Source: an uncultured Pseudomonadota bacterium (lineage in GTDB: Bacteria; Pseudomonadota; Gammaproteobacteria; Burkholderiales; Eutrophovitaceae). From it: a DNA stretch of 7,515 nt. How positions within the stretch are numbered: position 1 is the first letter of the stretch; every line of letters begins with the position of its first letter. Below the pieces are notes generated by a model. It saw only the letters and a program-made list of their open reading frames with translations. It made no database searches and was not told the DNA's origin. The translations under genes were made by a program, and so were the position numbers. This document shows, piece after piece, positions 1 to 7,466 of the stretch. The DNA lies in assembly GCA_913057845.1 (NCBI GenBank), contig CAJXPC010000074.1, positions 1 to 7,515 of the forward strand. The letters are read 5' to 3'.

Positions 1-48
1 CGAGATGTAGAGAGGTCTCGTGGGCTCGGAGATGTGTATAAGAGACAG
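1..48 (+). other. Illumina Nextera i7-side adapter (library artefact)
   Basis: Not genomic DNA. Read 5' to 3' it consists of the end of the P7 oligo (1-6, cgagat), an 8-base i7 index (7-14, gtagagag, matching my memory of Nextera index N707), the Read-2 adapter stem (15-29, gtctcgtgggctcgg) and the 19-bp Tn5 mosaic end (30-48, agatgtgtataagagacag). Its reverse complement is at 7467-7515. This is untrimmed adapter carried into the assembly, so the natural sequence starts at 49. Any coding sequence or inverted-repeat call using these bases is false. Confidence 0.98.
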
Positions 49-273
49 CCGCAGGGATATGCGCAGGCAGCAAAATGTTTAACGGGTTGGTTGGGTAAAA
101 CTTTAGTCATTGGCCTTGTCTGGGCATTTACTCATCATTTCATAGCGGGTATTCGCTTCTTGCTTCTTGACTTGCATGTTGGTTCAGATCTCTCGGCGGC
201 TCGTAAATCGAGCGCTGCGGTATTGGTTTTGAGTGTAGTCCTCACACTTATTTTTGGAGTCAGCATATGGTAA
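49..273 (+). CDS. sdhC: Succinate dehydrogenase cytochrome b556 subunit SdhC, 5'-truncated
   Basis: Last 74 codons of SdhC, one of the two membrane anchors of succinate:quinone oxidoreductase (complex II), which bind heme b and ubiquinone in the inner membrane. Two membrane helices remain (fragment residues about 16-40 and 56-74). The segment HHFIAGIRFLLLDLHVG aligns with E. coli SdhC around its heme ligand His84; the second His (fragment residue 30) is the equivalent. E. coli has His after GIR; here it is Phe. E. coli SdhC has 129 residues, so about 55 are missing, including helix 1 and the quinone-site Ser27/Arg31 region. The gene is cut by the adapter junction at 48/49, not by mutation. 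An apparent GTG start at 34 with the leader MYKRQ lies inside the adapter and must not be used. The stop TAA (271-273) overlaps the sdhD start. Confidence 0.93.
   Translation, partial: PQGYAQAAKCLTGWLGKTLVIGLVWAFTHHFIAGIRFLLLDLHVGSDLSAARKSSAAVLVLSVVLTLIFGVSIW
256..259 (+). promoter_or_regulatory. Ribosome binding site of sdhD
   Basis: GGAG, 7 nt before the ATG at 267 and inside the last codons of sdhC. It supports that start and translational coupling of sdhC and sdhD. Confidence 0.6.
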
Positions 274-614
274 ATCGAATTGTTACCGGAGCGCATTATG
301 GGATAAAGGATTGGTTGATCCAACGAGTCACGGCGGCCATCATGGCGGTGTATACGATTGTCTTTGGAATTGTCTACGTCGTTACCTGCCCGAAAGATTA
401 CTTCGAGTGGAGCTACATGTTCCAACCTCAGTGGATGAGAACCATCACACTATTATTTTTCTTGAGTCTTTTTTGGCACGCATGGATTGGCGTCAGAGAT
501 ATTTTTATGGACTATATCAAGTGCACGGCGTTGCGTCTTGGTCTTCAAGTTCTAACGATACTGGTTCTGATTGCTTATGCTCTATGGACCATTCAAATTT
601 TGTGGAGTGTGTAA
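267..614 (+). CDS. sdhD: Succinate dehydrogenase hydrophobic membrane anchor subunit SdhD
   Basis: Second membrane anchor of complex II; with SdhC it holds heme b and forms part of the ubiquinone site. At 115 residues it has exactly the length of E. coli SdhD, and key residues fall at the same numbers: His71 (in WHAWIG, heme axial ligand) and Asp82-Tyr83 (in MDYIK, quinone site). Three hydrophobic helices are visible at about 17-40, 58-79 and 88-113. The N-terminal GIKDWLIQRVTA is typical of the family. The ATG at 267 overlaps the end of sdhC by 7 nt and has a GGAG at 256-259. The stop at 612-614 directly abuts the sdhA start. A longer overlapping frame at 254-640 is a shadow with no family resemblance. 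Confidence 0.96.
   Translation: MVNRIVTGAHYGIKDWLIQRVTAAIMAVYTIVFGIVYVVTCPKDYFEWSYMFQPQWMRTITLLFFLSLFWHAWIGVRDIFMDYIKCTALRLGLQVLTILVLIAYALWTIQILWSV
604..607 (+). promoter_or_regulatory. Ribosome binding site of sdhA
   Basis: GGAG within the last codons of sdhD, 7 nt before the sdhA ATG. The sdhD stop and sdhA start are contiguous (TAAATG), so the site must lie in sdhD coding sequence; this suggests coupled translation. Confidence 0.6.
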
Positions 615-2381
615 ATGTCGTATCCAGTAAGAAAATTTGATGCCGTGATTGTTGGTGCCGGTGGTGCTGGCCTGAGGGCTGCACTTCAGCTTTCAGAAGC
701 GGGTTGTAAGGTTGCTGTGCTCTCTAAAGTTTTTCCTACACGTTCCCATACGGTGGCCGCGCAAGGTGGGGTTGGCGCAGCATTAGCGAATATGGGTGAG
801 GATAGCTGGCATTGGCACATGTACGATACCGTGAAAGGGTCAGATTGGCTCGGGGATCAGGATGCGATTGAGTTTATGTGCCGAGAAGCACCGAAGAGCG
901 TGATTGAGTTAGAGCATTTTGGGATGCCCTTTGATCGAAATGAAAACGGGTCGGTTTATCAGCGCCCATTTGGCGGACACATGCAAAATTTTGGAGCGGG
1001 TCCACCGAGTCAGCGGTCGTGTTGTGCGGCTGATCGAACAGGCCACGCGATGCTACATACTTTGTATCAGAGAAATGTGCGATCCAACACCCATTTCTTC
1101 GTTGAGTGGATGGCGCTTGATTTGATACGCGACTCATCGGGTCAAGCTGTAGGCGTTACGGCTATGGAAATGGAGACGGGTGAAGTATTTATTTTCCACG
1201 CGAAGGCGGTTTTATTTGCCACAGGCGGAGCGGGGCGAGTGTACGAGTCGAGTACGAATGCATTTATTAACACTGGTGATGGTCTCGGTATCGTCTCTCG
1301 GGCGGGGATACCACTAGAGGATATGGAGTTCTGGCAATTCCATCCTACAGGTGTAGCTGGAGCGGGTGTTTTAATCACGGAGGGTGTGCGTGGAGAAGGA
1401 GGGTATCTTCTCAACAAGGATGGCGAACGATTTATGGAACGTTATGCACCTAATGCTAAAGATTTAGCGTCTCGCGATGTGGTTGCTCGCGCGATGGCAA
1501 CCGAGATAAAGGACGGTCGAGGCTGTGGTGATAATGGGGATCATGTAATGCTAAAGCTTGATCATTTAGGTGAAGAGTTAATCGAGAGTAAATTGCCAGG
1601 GATTCGGGAAATTGCTAAGAAATTTGCTAATGTTGATCCAGTTAAAGATCCAATTCCTGTGGTGCCAACGTGTCATTACATGATGGGCGGTATTCCGACT
1701 AACTACCGGGGTGAAGTGGTTGCCCCATCAGGAGAAGATAAGGAGGCGATTGTGCCTGGATTATTTGCTGCAGGCGAGTGCGCTTGTGCCTCGGTTCATG
1801 GTGCTAATCGACTTGGAACGAACTCGCTCACTGACTTGTTGGTGTTTGGTAAATCTTCGGGTGATTCAACAGTTAAATTTTTAAAACAAAATCTCGAGCA
1901 TAAAGACTTGCCCCGCGATGCTGGTGATTTGACGCGTGAGCGATTGGATCGTTTGAACAACCAAACTAATGGTGAATCTGTTTCTGAGGTTGGGGCAGCA
2001 CTCCGACAAACAATGCAGAGAAATTGCGGTGTTTTCCGTTTCCCAGATTTGCTTGCCAATGGGGTTGCTGAAATTAAAGAGGTTGCGCAACGGGTTATGA
2101 GAACTCAAATTTCTGATAAGAGTAAGGTATTCAATACAGCTCGAATTGAGGCGTTGGAGTTAGATAATTTGATCGAGGTCGCAGTGGCTTCTCTAGTGTC
2201 TGCGGACGCGAGAAAAGAAAGTAGGGGCGCTCATGATCGAGCAGATTTTGCAGAGAGAGATGACGAGAATTGGTTGAAGCACACTCTTTGGTTTAAAGAG
2301 GCGAACCGATTGGATTATAAACCTGTTCATATGAATCCACTAACCGCAGAGACTATTGAGCCTAAGGTCCGTACTTATTAA
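615..2381 (+). CDS. sdhA: Succinate dehydrogenase flavoprotein subunit SdhA
   Basis: Catalytic subunit of complex II; oxidises succinate to fumarate and passes electrons through covalent FAD to SdhB. At 588 residues it equals E. coli SdhA in length. The FAD dinucleotide fold GAGGAG is at 14-19 and the covalent-FAD histidine is His45 in [10 protein letters not shown]. Substrate-site residues are present: His243 (QFHPTG), Thr255-Glu256 (ITEG), proton-donor Arg287 (ASRDVVAR), His354 (PTCHYMMGG) and Arg399 (HGANRLG). The DRTGHA motif is at 140-145, and the C-terminus ends in VRTY like many homologues. The order is FAD-binding domain with an inserted capping domain (about 235-355), then a helical C-terminal domain (from about 455). 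It starts on the base after the sdhD stop and is followed by sdhB after 34 nt. Complete, with no frameshift. Confidence 0.99.
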   Translation: MSYPVRKFDAVIVGAGGAGLRAALQLSEAGCKVAVLSKVFPTRSHTVAAQGGVGAALANMGEDSWHWHMYDTVKGSDWLGDQDAIEFMCREAPKSVIELEHFGMPFDRNENGSVYQRPFGGHMQNFGAGPPSQRSCCAADRTGHAMLHTLYQRNVRSNTHFFVEWMALDLIRDSSGQAVGVTAMEMETGEVFIFHAKAVLFATGGAGRVYESSTNAFINTGDGLGIVSRAGIPLEDMEFWQFHPTGVAGAGVLITEGVRGEGGYLLNKDGERFMERYAPNAKDLASRDVVARAMATEIKDGRGCGDNGDHVMLKLDHLGEELIESKLPGIREIAKKFANVDPVKDPIPVVPTCHYMMGGIPTNYRGEVVAPSGEDKEAIVPGLFAAGECACASVHGANRLGTNSLTDLLVFGKSSGDSTVKFLKQNLEHKDLPRDAGDLTRERLDRLNNQTNGESVSEVGAALRQTMQRNCGVFRFPDLLANGVAEIKEVAQRVMRTQISDKSKVFNTARIEALELDNLIEVAVASLVSADARKESRGAHDRADFAERDDENWLKHTLWFKEANRLDYKPVHMNPLTAETIEPKVRTY

Positions 2382-2402
2382 TCGATTCTAGTTATTCAGT
2401 AA

Positions 2403-2407
2403 AGAGG
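2403..2407 (+). promoter_or_regulatory. Ribosome binding site of sdhB
   Basis: AGAGG, 8 nt before the ATG at 2416, in the 34-nt sdhA-sdhB gap. It supports the chosen sdhB start. The gap shows no terminator. Confidence 0.6.
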
Positions 2408-2415
2408 TATACGTC

Positions 2416-3111
2416 ATGTTATTTAGAATTTATCGATACGATCCAGAAAAAGATGCGAAGCCTTATATGAAGGAGTATGACGTCGAGCTTGGTTCATCCG
2501 ATAGGATGTTGCTCGATGCGCTGATTCGCATTAAGGAGATGGATGATTCTTTAAGTATTCGTCGATCCTGTCGCGAGGGTGTTTGTGGTTCAGACGCGAT
2601 GAACATCAATGGTAAAAATGGACTCGCGTGTGTCACCAGTCTTGCAACGATTAAGACACCTGTGGAATTACGACCGCTACCTGGGATGCCAGTTATTCGT
2701 GACTTGATTGTTGATATGTCACAGTTTTTCAAACAATACCATTCGGTTCAGCCCTATTTGGTCAATGAGGACGCAGCTCCTGATACAGAACGACTGCAGT
2801 CACCAAAAGAAAGAGAGCAATTAGATGGTCTGTATGAGTGCATTTTATGTGCCTGTTGCTCGACTGCTTGTCCTTCTTTTTGGTGGAATCCAGACAAGTT
2901 TGTAGGTCCGGCCGGCTTGCTTCAGGCTTATCGATTTCTTGCGGACTCAAGAGATCAGTCGTCGAGTCAACGGTTAGATAATCTTGAGGACCCCTACCGA
3001 CTCTTCAGGTGTCACTCAATCATGAATTGCGTAGATGTTTGTCCTAAAGGTTTGAATCCAACAAAGGCCATAGGAAAAATCAAAGATATGCTCGTTAAGA
3101 GGATGGTTTAG
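2416..3111 (+). CDS. sdhB: Succinate dehydrogenase iron-sulfur subunit SdhB
   Basis: Electron-transfer subunit of complex II, carrying electrons from SdhA FAD to the quinone site at SdhC/SdhD. It has 231 residues; E. coli has 238. The N-terminal ferredoxin-like domain binds 2Fe-2S through Cys52, Cys57, Asp60 and Cys72 (CREGVCGSD ... GLAC); an Asp as third ligand also occurs in E. coli SdhB and is not a defect. The C-terminal domain holds the 4Fe-4S ligands Cys142, Cys145, Cys148 and Cys209 and the 3Fe-4S ligands Cys152, Cys199 and Cys205. Quinone-site residues Pro153, Trp157 and His200 are conserved. The C-terminal run around residues 187-215 (LDNLEDPYRLFRCH, NCVDVCPKG) reads like betaproteobacterial SdhB. 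sdhE follows after 10 nt. Confidence 0.98.
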   Translation: MLFRIYRYDPEKDAKPYMKEYDVELGSSDRMLLDALIRIKEMDDSLSIRRSCREGVCGSDAMNINGKNGLACVTSLATIKTPVELRPLPGMPVIRDLIVDMSQFFKQYHSVQPYLVNEDAAPDTERLQSPKEREQLDGLYECILCACCSTACPSFWWNPDKFVGPAGLLQAYRFLADSRDQSSSQRLDNLEDPYRLFRCHSIMNCVDVCPKGLNPTKAIGKIKDMLVKRMV

Positions 3112-3113
3112 GA
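3110..3113 (+). promoter_or_regulatory. Ribosome binding site of sdhE
   Basis: AGGA overlapping the sdhB stop codon (TAG, 3109-3111) and 8 nt before the ATG at 3122. This fits coupled translation of sdhB and sdhE. Confidence 0.5.
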
Positions 3114-3121
3114 CGTCAGTT

Positions 3122-3352
3122 ATGAGCGATATGGACAGATTACGTTGGAGTTGTCGTAGGGGGTTGCTAGAACTTGATCTTGTTTTGCAAAGATTTCTTA
3201 ATGAAGAGTACCCATCACTAGGGGCAGAGCAACGAGAAACGTTTAATCGCTTGTTGAGGCTTCAGGATAATGATTTATTGGACCTTGCCATGGGACGGGC
3301 CGATACAAGTGATAAAGAGTTCGGCGTATTGGTTAATTTAATGCGTAAATAA
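3122..3352 (+). CDS. sdhE: Succinate dehydrogenase FAD assembly factor SdhE (YgfY/CptB/Sdh5 family)
   Basis: Small soluble protein (76 residues; E. coli SdhE has 88) that promotes covalent attachment of FAD to SdhA. The family signature RGxxE is at residues 13-17 within the run WSCRRGLLELD, which closely matches the E. coli run WACRRGMRELD. The rest looks all-helical, as expected for this five-helix fold, with an acidic central part (DNDLLDLAMG). The family has also been described as the antitoxin-like CptB, but its place directly behind sdhB points to flavinylation of SdhA. In E. coli the gene lies away from sdh; its position between sdhB and gltA is typical of betaproteobacteria. The ATG at 3122 has AGGA upstream, and no earlier in-frame start fits the family better. 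Confidence 0.94.
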   Translation: MSDMDRLRWSCRRGLLELDLVLQRFLNEEYPSLGAEQRETFNRLLRLQDNDLLDLAMGRADTSDKEFGVLVNLMRK

Positions 3353-3389
3353 TTTTTAGATGAAAATGCTGAGCAATATATAAAAATAA

Positions 3390-3403
3390 AAGGCCTGGGC
3401 CTT
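3390..3403. repeat. Short perfect palindrome in the sdhE-gltA gap
   Basis: AAGGCC-TG-GGCCTT, an inverted repeat of 6 bp arms around 2 nt (as RNA, 5 bp with a 4-nt loop). On the + strand it is followed by an A-rich run, not by U residues, so it is not a canonical terminator for sdhE. It could be a weak hairpin that pauses transcription or protects an RNA end, a protein-binding site, or chance. Confidence 0.45.
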
Positions 3404-3420
3404 GCTAAAAATAAAATAAA

Positions 3421-3426
3421 AAGGGG
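3421..3426 (+). promoter_or_regulatory. Ribosome binding site of gltA
   Basis: AAGGGG, 5 nt before the ATG at 3432. It is the strongest purine-rich site in the window and fixes the gltA start. Confidence 0.65.
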
Positions 3427-3431
3427 TTGTA

Positions 3432-4727
3432 ATGTCCGACAGAAAAGCAAATCTGGTTCTCCCAAACGGAGAAGAAAGTATCGATTTTCCTATTCACAGC
3501 GGGACTATCGGTCCGGATGCGGTGGATATTCGAACTCTGCTTAGTAAAACAGGAAAAGTTACCTATGACCCAGGATTTTTGTCGACTGCGAGTTGCCGGT
3601 CGGCGATAACATATATTGATGGGGACGAGGGTGTATTACTCTATCGAGGATATCCTATCGAGCAGCTTGCTAAGCAATGTGACTTTCTTGAAGTTTGCCA
3701 CCTTTTATTAAATGGTGAGTTACCTAATGCCGAAGAAAAAACAAGATTTGATTCAAAAGTCATGCGACACACCATGGTTCATGATCAGATTAACAATTTT
3801 TTTAGAGGCTTCCGGCGTGACGCCCATCCAATGGCAATCTTGGTCGGTACTGTTGGCGCTCTCTCGGCTTTTTATCACGACTCATTAGATTTAGATAACC
3901 CTTCGCATCGAGAGATTTCACAATTTCGCCTGATTGCCAAAATACCAACACTTGCAGCTATGGCTTACAAGTACTCGGTTGGGCAACCCTTTGTGTATCC
4001 AGATAATGAGTTGAGCTACTCGGCTAACTTTATGCGTATGCTGTTCTCGGTTCCTGCTGAAGAGTACAAAGTTAACGAAACGTTAGCGAGAGCGTTAGAT
4101 CGTATCTTCATATTGCATGCTGATCATGAGCAAAATGCATCGACTTCGACTGTTCGTCTTGCCGGGTCCTCTGGTGCAAATCCTTTTGCATGCATTGCTG
4201 CAGGAATCGCCTGCCTTTGGGGGCCAGCTCACGGCGGTGCAAACGAAGCGTGTTTGGATATGTTGGAAGAGATTGGAGATGTGTCTCGAGTTGGCGAATA
4301 TATTAAGAAAGCTAAGGATAAAAATTCAGGATTTAGGTTGATGGGCTTTGGTCACCGGGTCTATAAAAATTATGACCCTAGGGCTAAATTGATGCGAGAG
4401 ACCTGTCATGAGGTCTTAGGTGAGTTGGGTTTGGAGAATGACCGCTTATTCAAACTGGCAATGGAGCTAGAACGTATAGCGTTAGAAGACGACTATTTTA
4501 TTGAGAAAAAGCTATATCCAAACGTTGATTTTTATTCGGGTATCGTCCAGCGGGCAATGGGGATTCCAACAAATATGTTTACATGCATTTTTGCTCTTGC
4601 GCGTACCGTTGGATGGATTGCTCAATGGAATGAAATGATTTCTGATTCCGAGCAAAAAATCGGTCGCCCAAGACAACTATATGTCGGTGAGGGCCCACGG
4701 GATGTGAGGTCAATTCAACAACGTTAA
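3432..4727 (+). CDS. gltA: Citrate synthase GltA (type II, hexameric class)
   Basis: Condenses oxaloacetate and acetyl-CoA to citrate, the entry step of the TCA cycle, in the cytoplasm. It has 431 residues against 427 in E. coli GltA. The catalytic triad is visible: His267 ([10 protein letters not shown]), His308 ([13 protein letters not shown]) and Asp366 (NVDFYSG). The signature [14 protein letters not shown] at 229-242 and the C-terminal GRPRQLYVG at 411-419 are also present. The N-terminal beta-rich domain of about 50 residues, absent from the shorter dimeric citrate synthases and 2-methylcitrate synthases, marks the Gram-negative NADH-sensitive type; NADH inhibition itself is inferred from the family. 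It lies between sdhE and sucA on the same strand and may be read from both the sdh transcript and its own promoter in the 79-nt gap. Complete, with no frameshift. Confidence 0.98.
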   Translation: MSDRKANLVLPNGEESIDFPIHSGTIGPDAVDIRTLLSKTGKVTYDPGFLSTASCRSAITYIDGDEGVLLYRGYPIEQLAKQCDFLEVCHLLLNGELPNAEEKTRFDSKVMRHTMVHDQINNFFRGFRRDAHPMAILVGTVGALSAFYHDSLDLDNPSHREISQFRLIAKIPTLAAMAYKYSVGQPFVYPDNELSYSANFMRMLFSVPAEEYKVNETLARALDRIFILHADHEQNASTSTVRLAGSSGANPFACIAAGIACLWGPAHGGANEACLDMLEEIGDVSRVGEYIKKAKDKNSGFRLMGFGHRVYKNYDPRAKLMRETCHEVLGELGLENDRLFKLAMELERIALEDDYFIEKKLYPNVDFYSGIVQRAMGIPTNMFTCIFALARTVGWIAQWNEMISDSEQKIGRPRQLYVGEGPRDVRSIQQR

Positions 4728-4772
4728 TTTATCTAATATGATTCTTATAACAGACCTTCGGCTGAATAAACC

Positions 4773-7466
4773 ATGATGAACGAATTTGGTGGTAGCTCCT
4801 ACCTTTTTGGTACTAATGCTGCATTTGTAGAAGAGTTGTATGACTCTTATTTAGAGGATCCGAGTTCAATCCCATCAGATTGGAAAGATTATTTTGATGA
4901 TTTGCAAAATGCAGATCGAGTCAAGGATGTCTCGCATCATCAGGTTGTTAAGTCATTTGTCGGATTTAAAGACAACGGGGCCGCAACCCCTTCGGTTACT
5001 GGTCTTGTGGGAGATGTCAGTAACGAGCGTAAACAAGTTTCAGTGCTTCAGCTCATCAATGCATACCGATTTTTAGGTGTGAGGCGTGCGTCTTTAGATC
5101 CGCTCGATCGATTCAGCAAGCCTGAAATTCCTGAGTTAACTCTCGAACATTATGTCCTTGGCCATGATGATCTTGATAAGAATTTTAATACGGGGTCTTT
5201 TGTCGGGCCTGAGCAAATGTCTTTGTCAGATATTTTGAAGGCCTTACAAGATACCTATTGTGGATCGGTTGGCACAGAGTATATGTACATCAGTGATGTA
5301 CAGCAAAAACGATGGATTCAAGATCGACTTGAGGGGCCAAGAGCTCATCCTCAATATTCTTCAGACTTTAAGCTCCATTTGCTCGAACGTTTGACGGCAG
5401 CTGAGACATTAGAAAAATATCTTCACACTAAGTATGTTGGGCAAAAAAGATTTTCTCTTGAGGGTGCAGAAAGTCTCATAGTGTCGTTGGATCATCTGCT
5501 ACAAAGAGCCGGCCAGTTAGGTATTCAAGAGTCAGTTATTGGTATGGCGCATCGGGGTCGTCTCAATGTGCTTGTGAACACCTTGGGTAAGATGCCGAAG
5601 GACCTATTTTCTGAGTTCGAAGGCAAGTCGGTAGAGCAACTCCCTGCGGGTGATGTTAAATATCATCAGGGGTTTTCCTCGGACTTGATGACCCCTGGCG
5701 GACCAATGCATGTTTCTTTAGCATTTAATCCCTCACATCTTGAAATTGTTAACCCAGTTGTTGAGGGGTCAGTACGCGCCCGACAGCGTCGCCGCAACGA
5801 TGCTGAAGGCAGAGAAGTCCTCCCGGTGTTGCTACACGGTGACTCCGCTTTTGCCGGACAAGGTGTTGTTATGGAGACTTTAAACCTATCTCAGACACGT
5901 GGCTATCGAACTGGGGGCACCGTACACATCATTATTAACAATCAAATTGGATTCACAACCTCAGACCCTAGGGATATGCGCTCGACTTTGTATTGTAGTG
6001 ACATTGCAAAGATGATTGATGCGCCCGTTTTCCATGTCAATGGGGATGATCCTGAAGCAGTAGCCTTTGTGACGGAAATTGCGCTCGACTATCGGATGGA
6101 GTTTGGTAAAGATGTAGTGATTGATCTTGTCTGTTTTAGAAAGCTCGGTCACAACGAGCAAGATGAGCCGATGGTCACGCAGCCTTGGATGTATAGCTTA
6201 GTCAAGAAGCATCCGGGTACTCGAAAAAAATATGCAGATCGACTAATAGCCGAAGGTAGTGTCCAGGGTGGAGTGCCTGAGGAAATGATTAGCCATTTCA
6301 GAGATGCGTTGGATGGCGGGCATCATACAAATAAAACTATCTTGTCGAATTTTAAACCTCCATATACGGTTAACTGGTCAGCATACCAAAATATTCCATG
6401 GACGCACGCAGCGAAAACGAGCCTAACGTTAAGGTCGATTAAAGCTTTATCCGCGAAGCTAACAACTGTGCCGGAGGGGTTTGTATTACAGCCTCGCGTA
6501 GAAAAAGTGATCAATGATCGTCGCTTGATGTCACAAGGTGAGCTTCCGATCGATTGGGGTATGGCAGAAAATTTGGCTTACGCGTCACTTTTAAAAGCCG
6601 GCTATGGTATTCGTTTATCTGGTCAGGATAGCGGTCGAGGAACTTTTTTCCATAGACATGCTGTTTTGCATGACCAAAGAAGGCAGGGTGCGACCGGCGG
6701 GATGTACATTCCCCTTGAGCATATTGATAAAGGACAGCCTACATTTTCAGTGATCGATTCATTGCTGTCGGAAGAAGCAGTACTTGGTTTTGAATATGGT
6801 TATGCAACAACGGAGCCTAATGAGCTAGTGATTTGGGAGGCCCAGTTTGGTGACTTTGCCAATGGGGCGCAGGTGGTCATTGATCAGTTTATCGCTTCTG
6901 GTGAGGTTAAGTGGGGACGCATGTGTGGCCTCGTGATGATGCTGCCGCATGGGCACGAAGGGCAGGGACCTGAGCATTCTTCGGCGAGAATTGAACGTTA
7001 TTTGCAGTTGTGTGCTGATTACAATATGCAAATTTGTATTCCTTCAACGCCCAGTCAAATGTTTCACGTTTTGAGACGTCAAATGATTCGACCTTACCGC
7101 AAGCCGTTGATAGTTATTAGTCCTAAGAGCTTACTGCGCCACAAACAATCTATCTCTTCGTTAGACGACCTTGTCGATGGAGAATTTCAAAACATCATTC
7201 CAGATGACGCGAAAACGAATCCTTCCAAGATTAAACGGGTTGTATTCTGTAGTGGCAAAGTTTATTTTGAACTAGCTGCTCTGCGTAAAGAGCGTCAACT
7301 GGATCATGTTGCGATTGTCAGGTTGGAGCAGCTCTATCCGTTCCCGCATGATTCATTTAAAGCGCAGATAGCTCTTTACAAAAGTGCAAAAGAGATGGTT
7401 TGGTGTCAGGAAGAGCCGGGGAATCAAGGTGCTTGGCACAGGATTCAGCACTACATAGGACGACAT
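4773..7466 (+). CDS. sucA: 2-oxoglutarate dehydrogenase E1 component SucA, 3'-truncated
   Basis: Thiamine-diphosphate E1 of the 2-oxoglutarate dehydrogenase complex; decarboxylates 2-oxoglutarate and hands the succinyl group to the lipoyl E2. 898 codons are open without interruption. Domains: N-terminal E2-interaction peptide (about 8-45), E1 ThDP-binding domain (about 200-520), transketolase-like pyrimidine-binding domain (about 590-780) and the start of the C-terminal domain (from about 785). Active-site His260 (GMAHRGRLN) and His298 (VKYHQGFSSD) have the same numbers as in E. coli. The cofactor motif runs from GDSAFAGQG (356) to NNQIGFTTS (389); a further His pair lies in PHGHEGQGPEHSSAR (726/728). 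E. coli SucA has 933 residues, so about 40-55 C-terminal residues are missing, cut by the adapter at 7467. Reading on adds the false tail LSLIHISEPTRPLYIS. ATG 4773 is the first start after an in-frame stop at 4767; ATG 4776 is an alternative. Confidence 0.97.

Larger units (their letters stand above)
3353..3431 (+). promoter_or_regulatory. AT-rich sdhE-gltA gap with possible gltA promoter
   Basis: The longest gap in the cluster (79 nt) and clearly more AT-rich than the genes. A weak sigma-70-like pair can be drawn: TTTAGA (3355-3360) and TATATA or TATAAA (3377-3382 or 3379-3384), spaced 16 or 18 nt. AT-rich DNA gives such matches by chance, so this is only a candidate for independent gltA transcription. 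Downstream come a palindrome (3390-3403) and the gltA ribosome binding site. Confidence 0.3.

Noticed and set aside
1..48. Terminal inverted repeat or Tn5-type mosaic end of a mobile element
   Set aside because: The 19-bp mosaic end is joined to the Illumina stem, index and P7 bases, so it is a library adapter; no transposase or target-site duplication is present.
254..640. Open frame of 128 codons overlapping sdhC, sdhD and sdhA
   Set aside because: It is out of frame with sdhD, whose protein has correct length and all key residues; the translation is rich in Cys, His, Arg and Ser and resembles no known family.
874..1417. Minus-strand open frames across sdhA
   Set aside because: They lie wholly inside the well-conserved sdhA coding sequence and show no domain or initiation signal; they are antisense shadows.
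2448..2600. SdhB defect in the 2Fe-2S site, because Asp60 stands where many ferredoxins have Cys
   Set aside because: E. coli and many proteobacterial SdhB proteins carry Asp at this ligand position, so it is normal for the family.
3390..3403. Rho-independent terminator after sdhE
   Set aside because: The stem is only 5-6 bp and the + strand continues with an A-rich run instead of a U-tract.
4751..4764. Hairpin before sucA (CAGAC-CTTC-GGCTG)
   Set aside because: It has five pairs at most, with an A-G mismatch and no U-tract; too weak to call a terminator or regulatory structure from sequence alone.
5961..7031. Minus-strand open frames of 63-68 codons across sucA
   Set aside because: They are antisense to conserved SucA coding sequence, with no ribosome site and no recognisable protein character.
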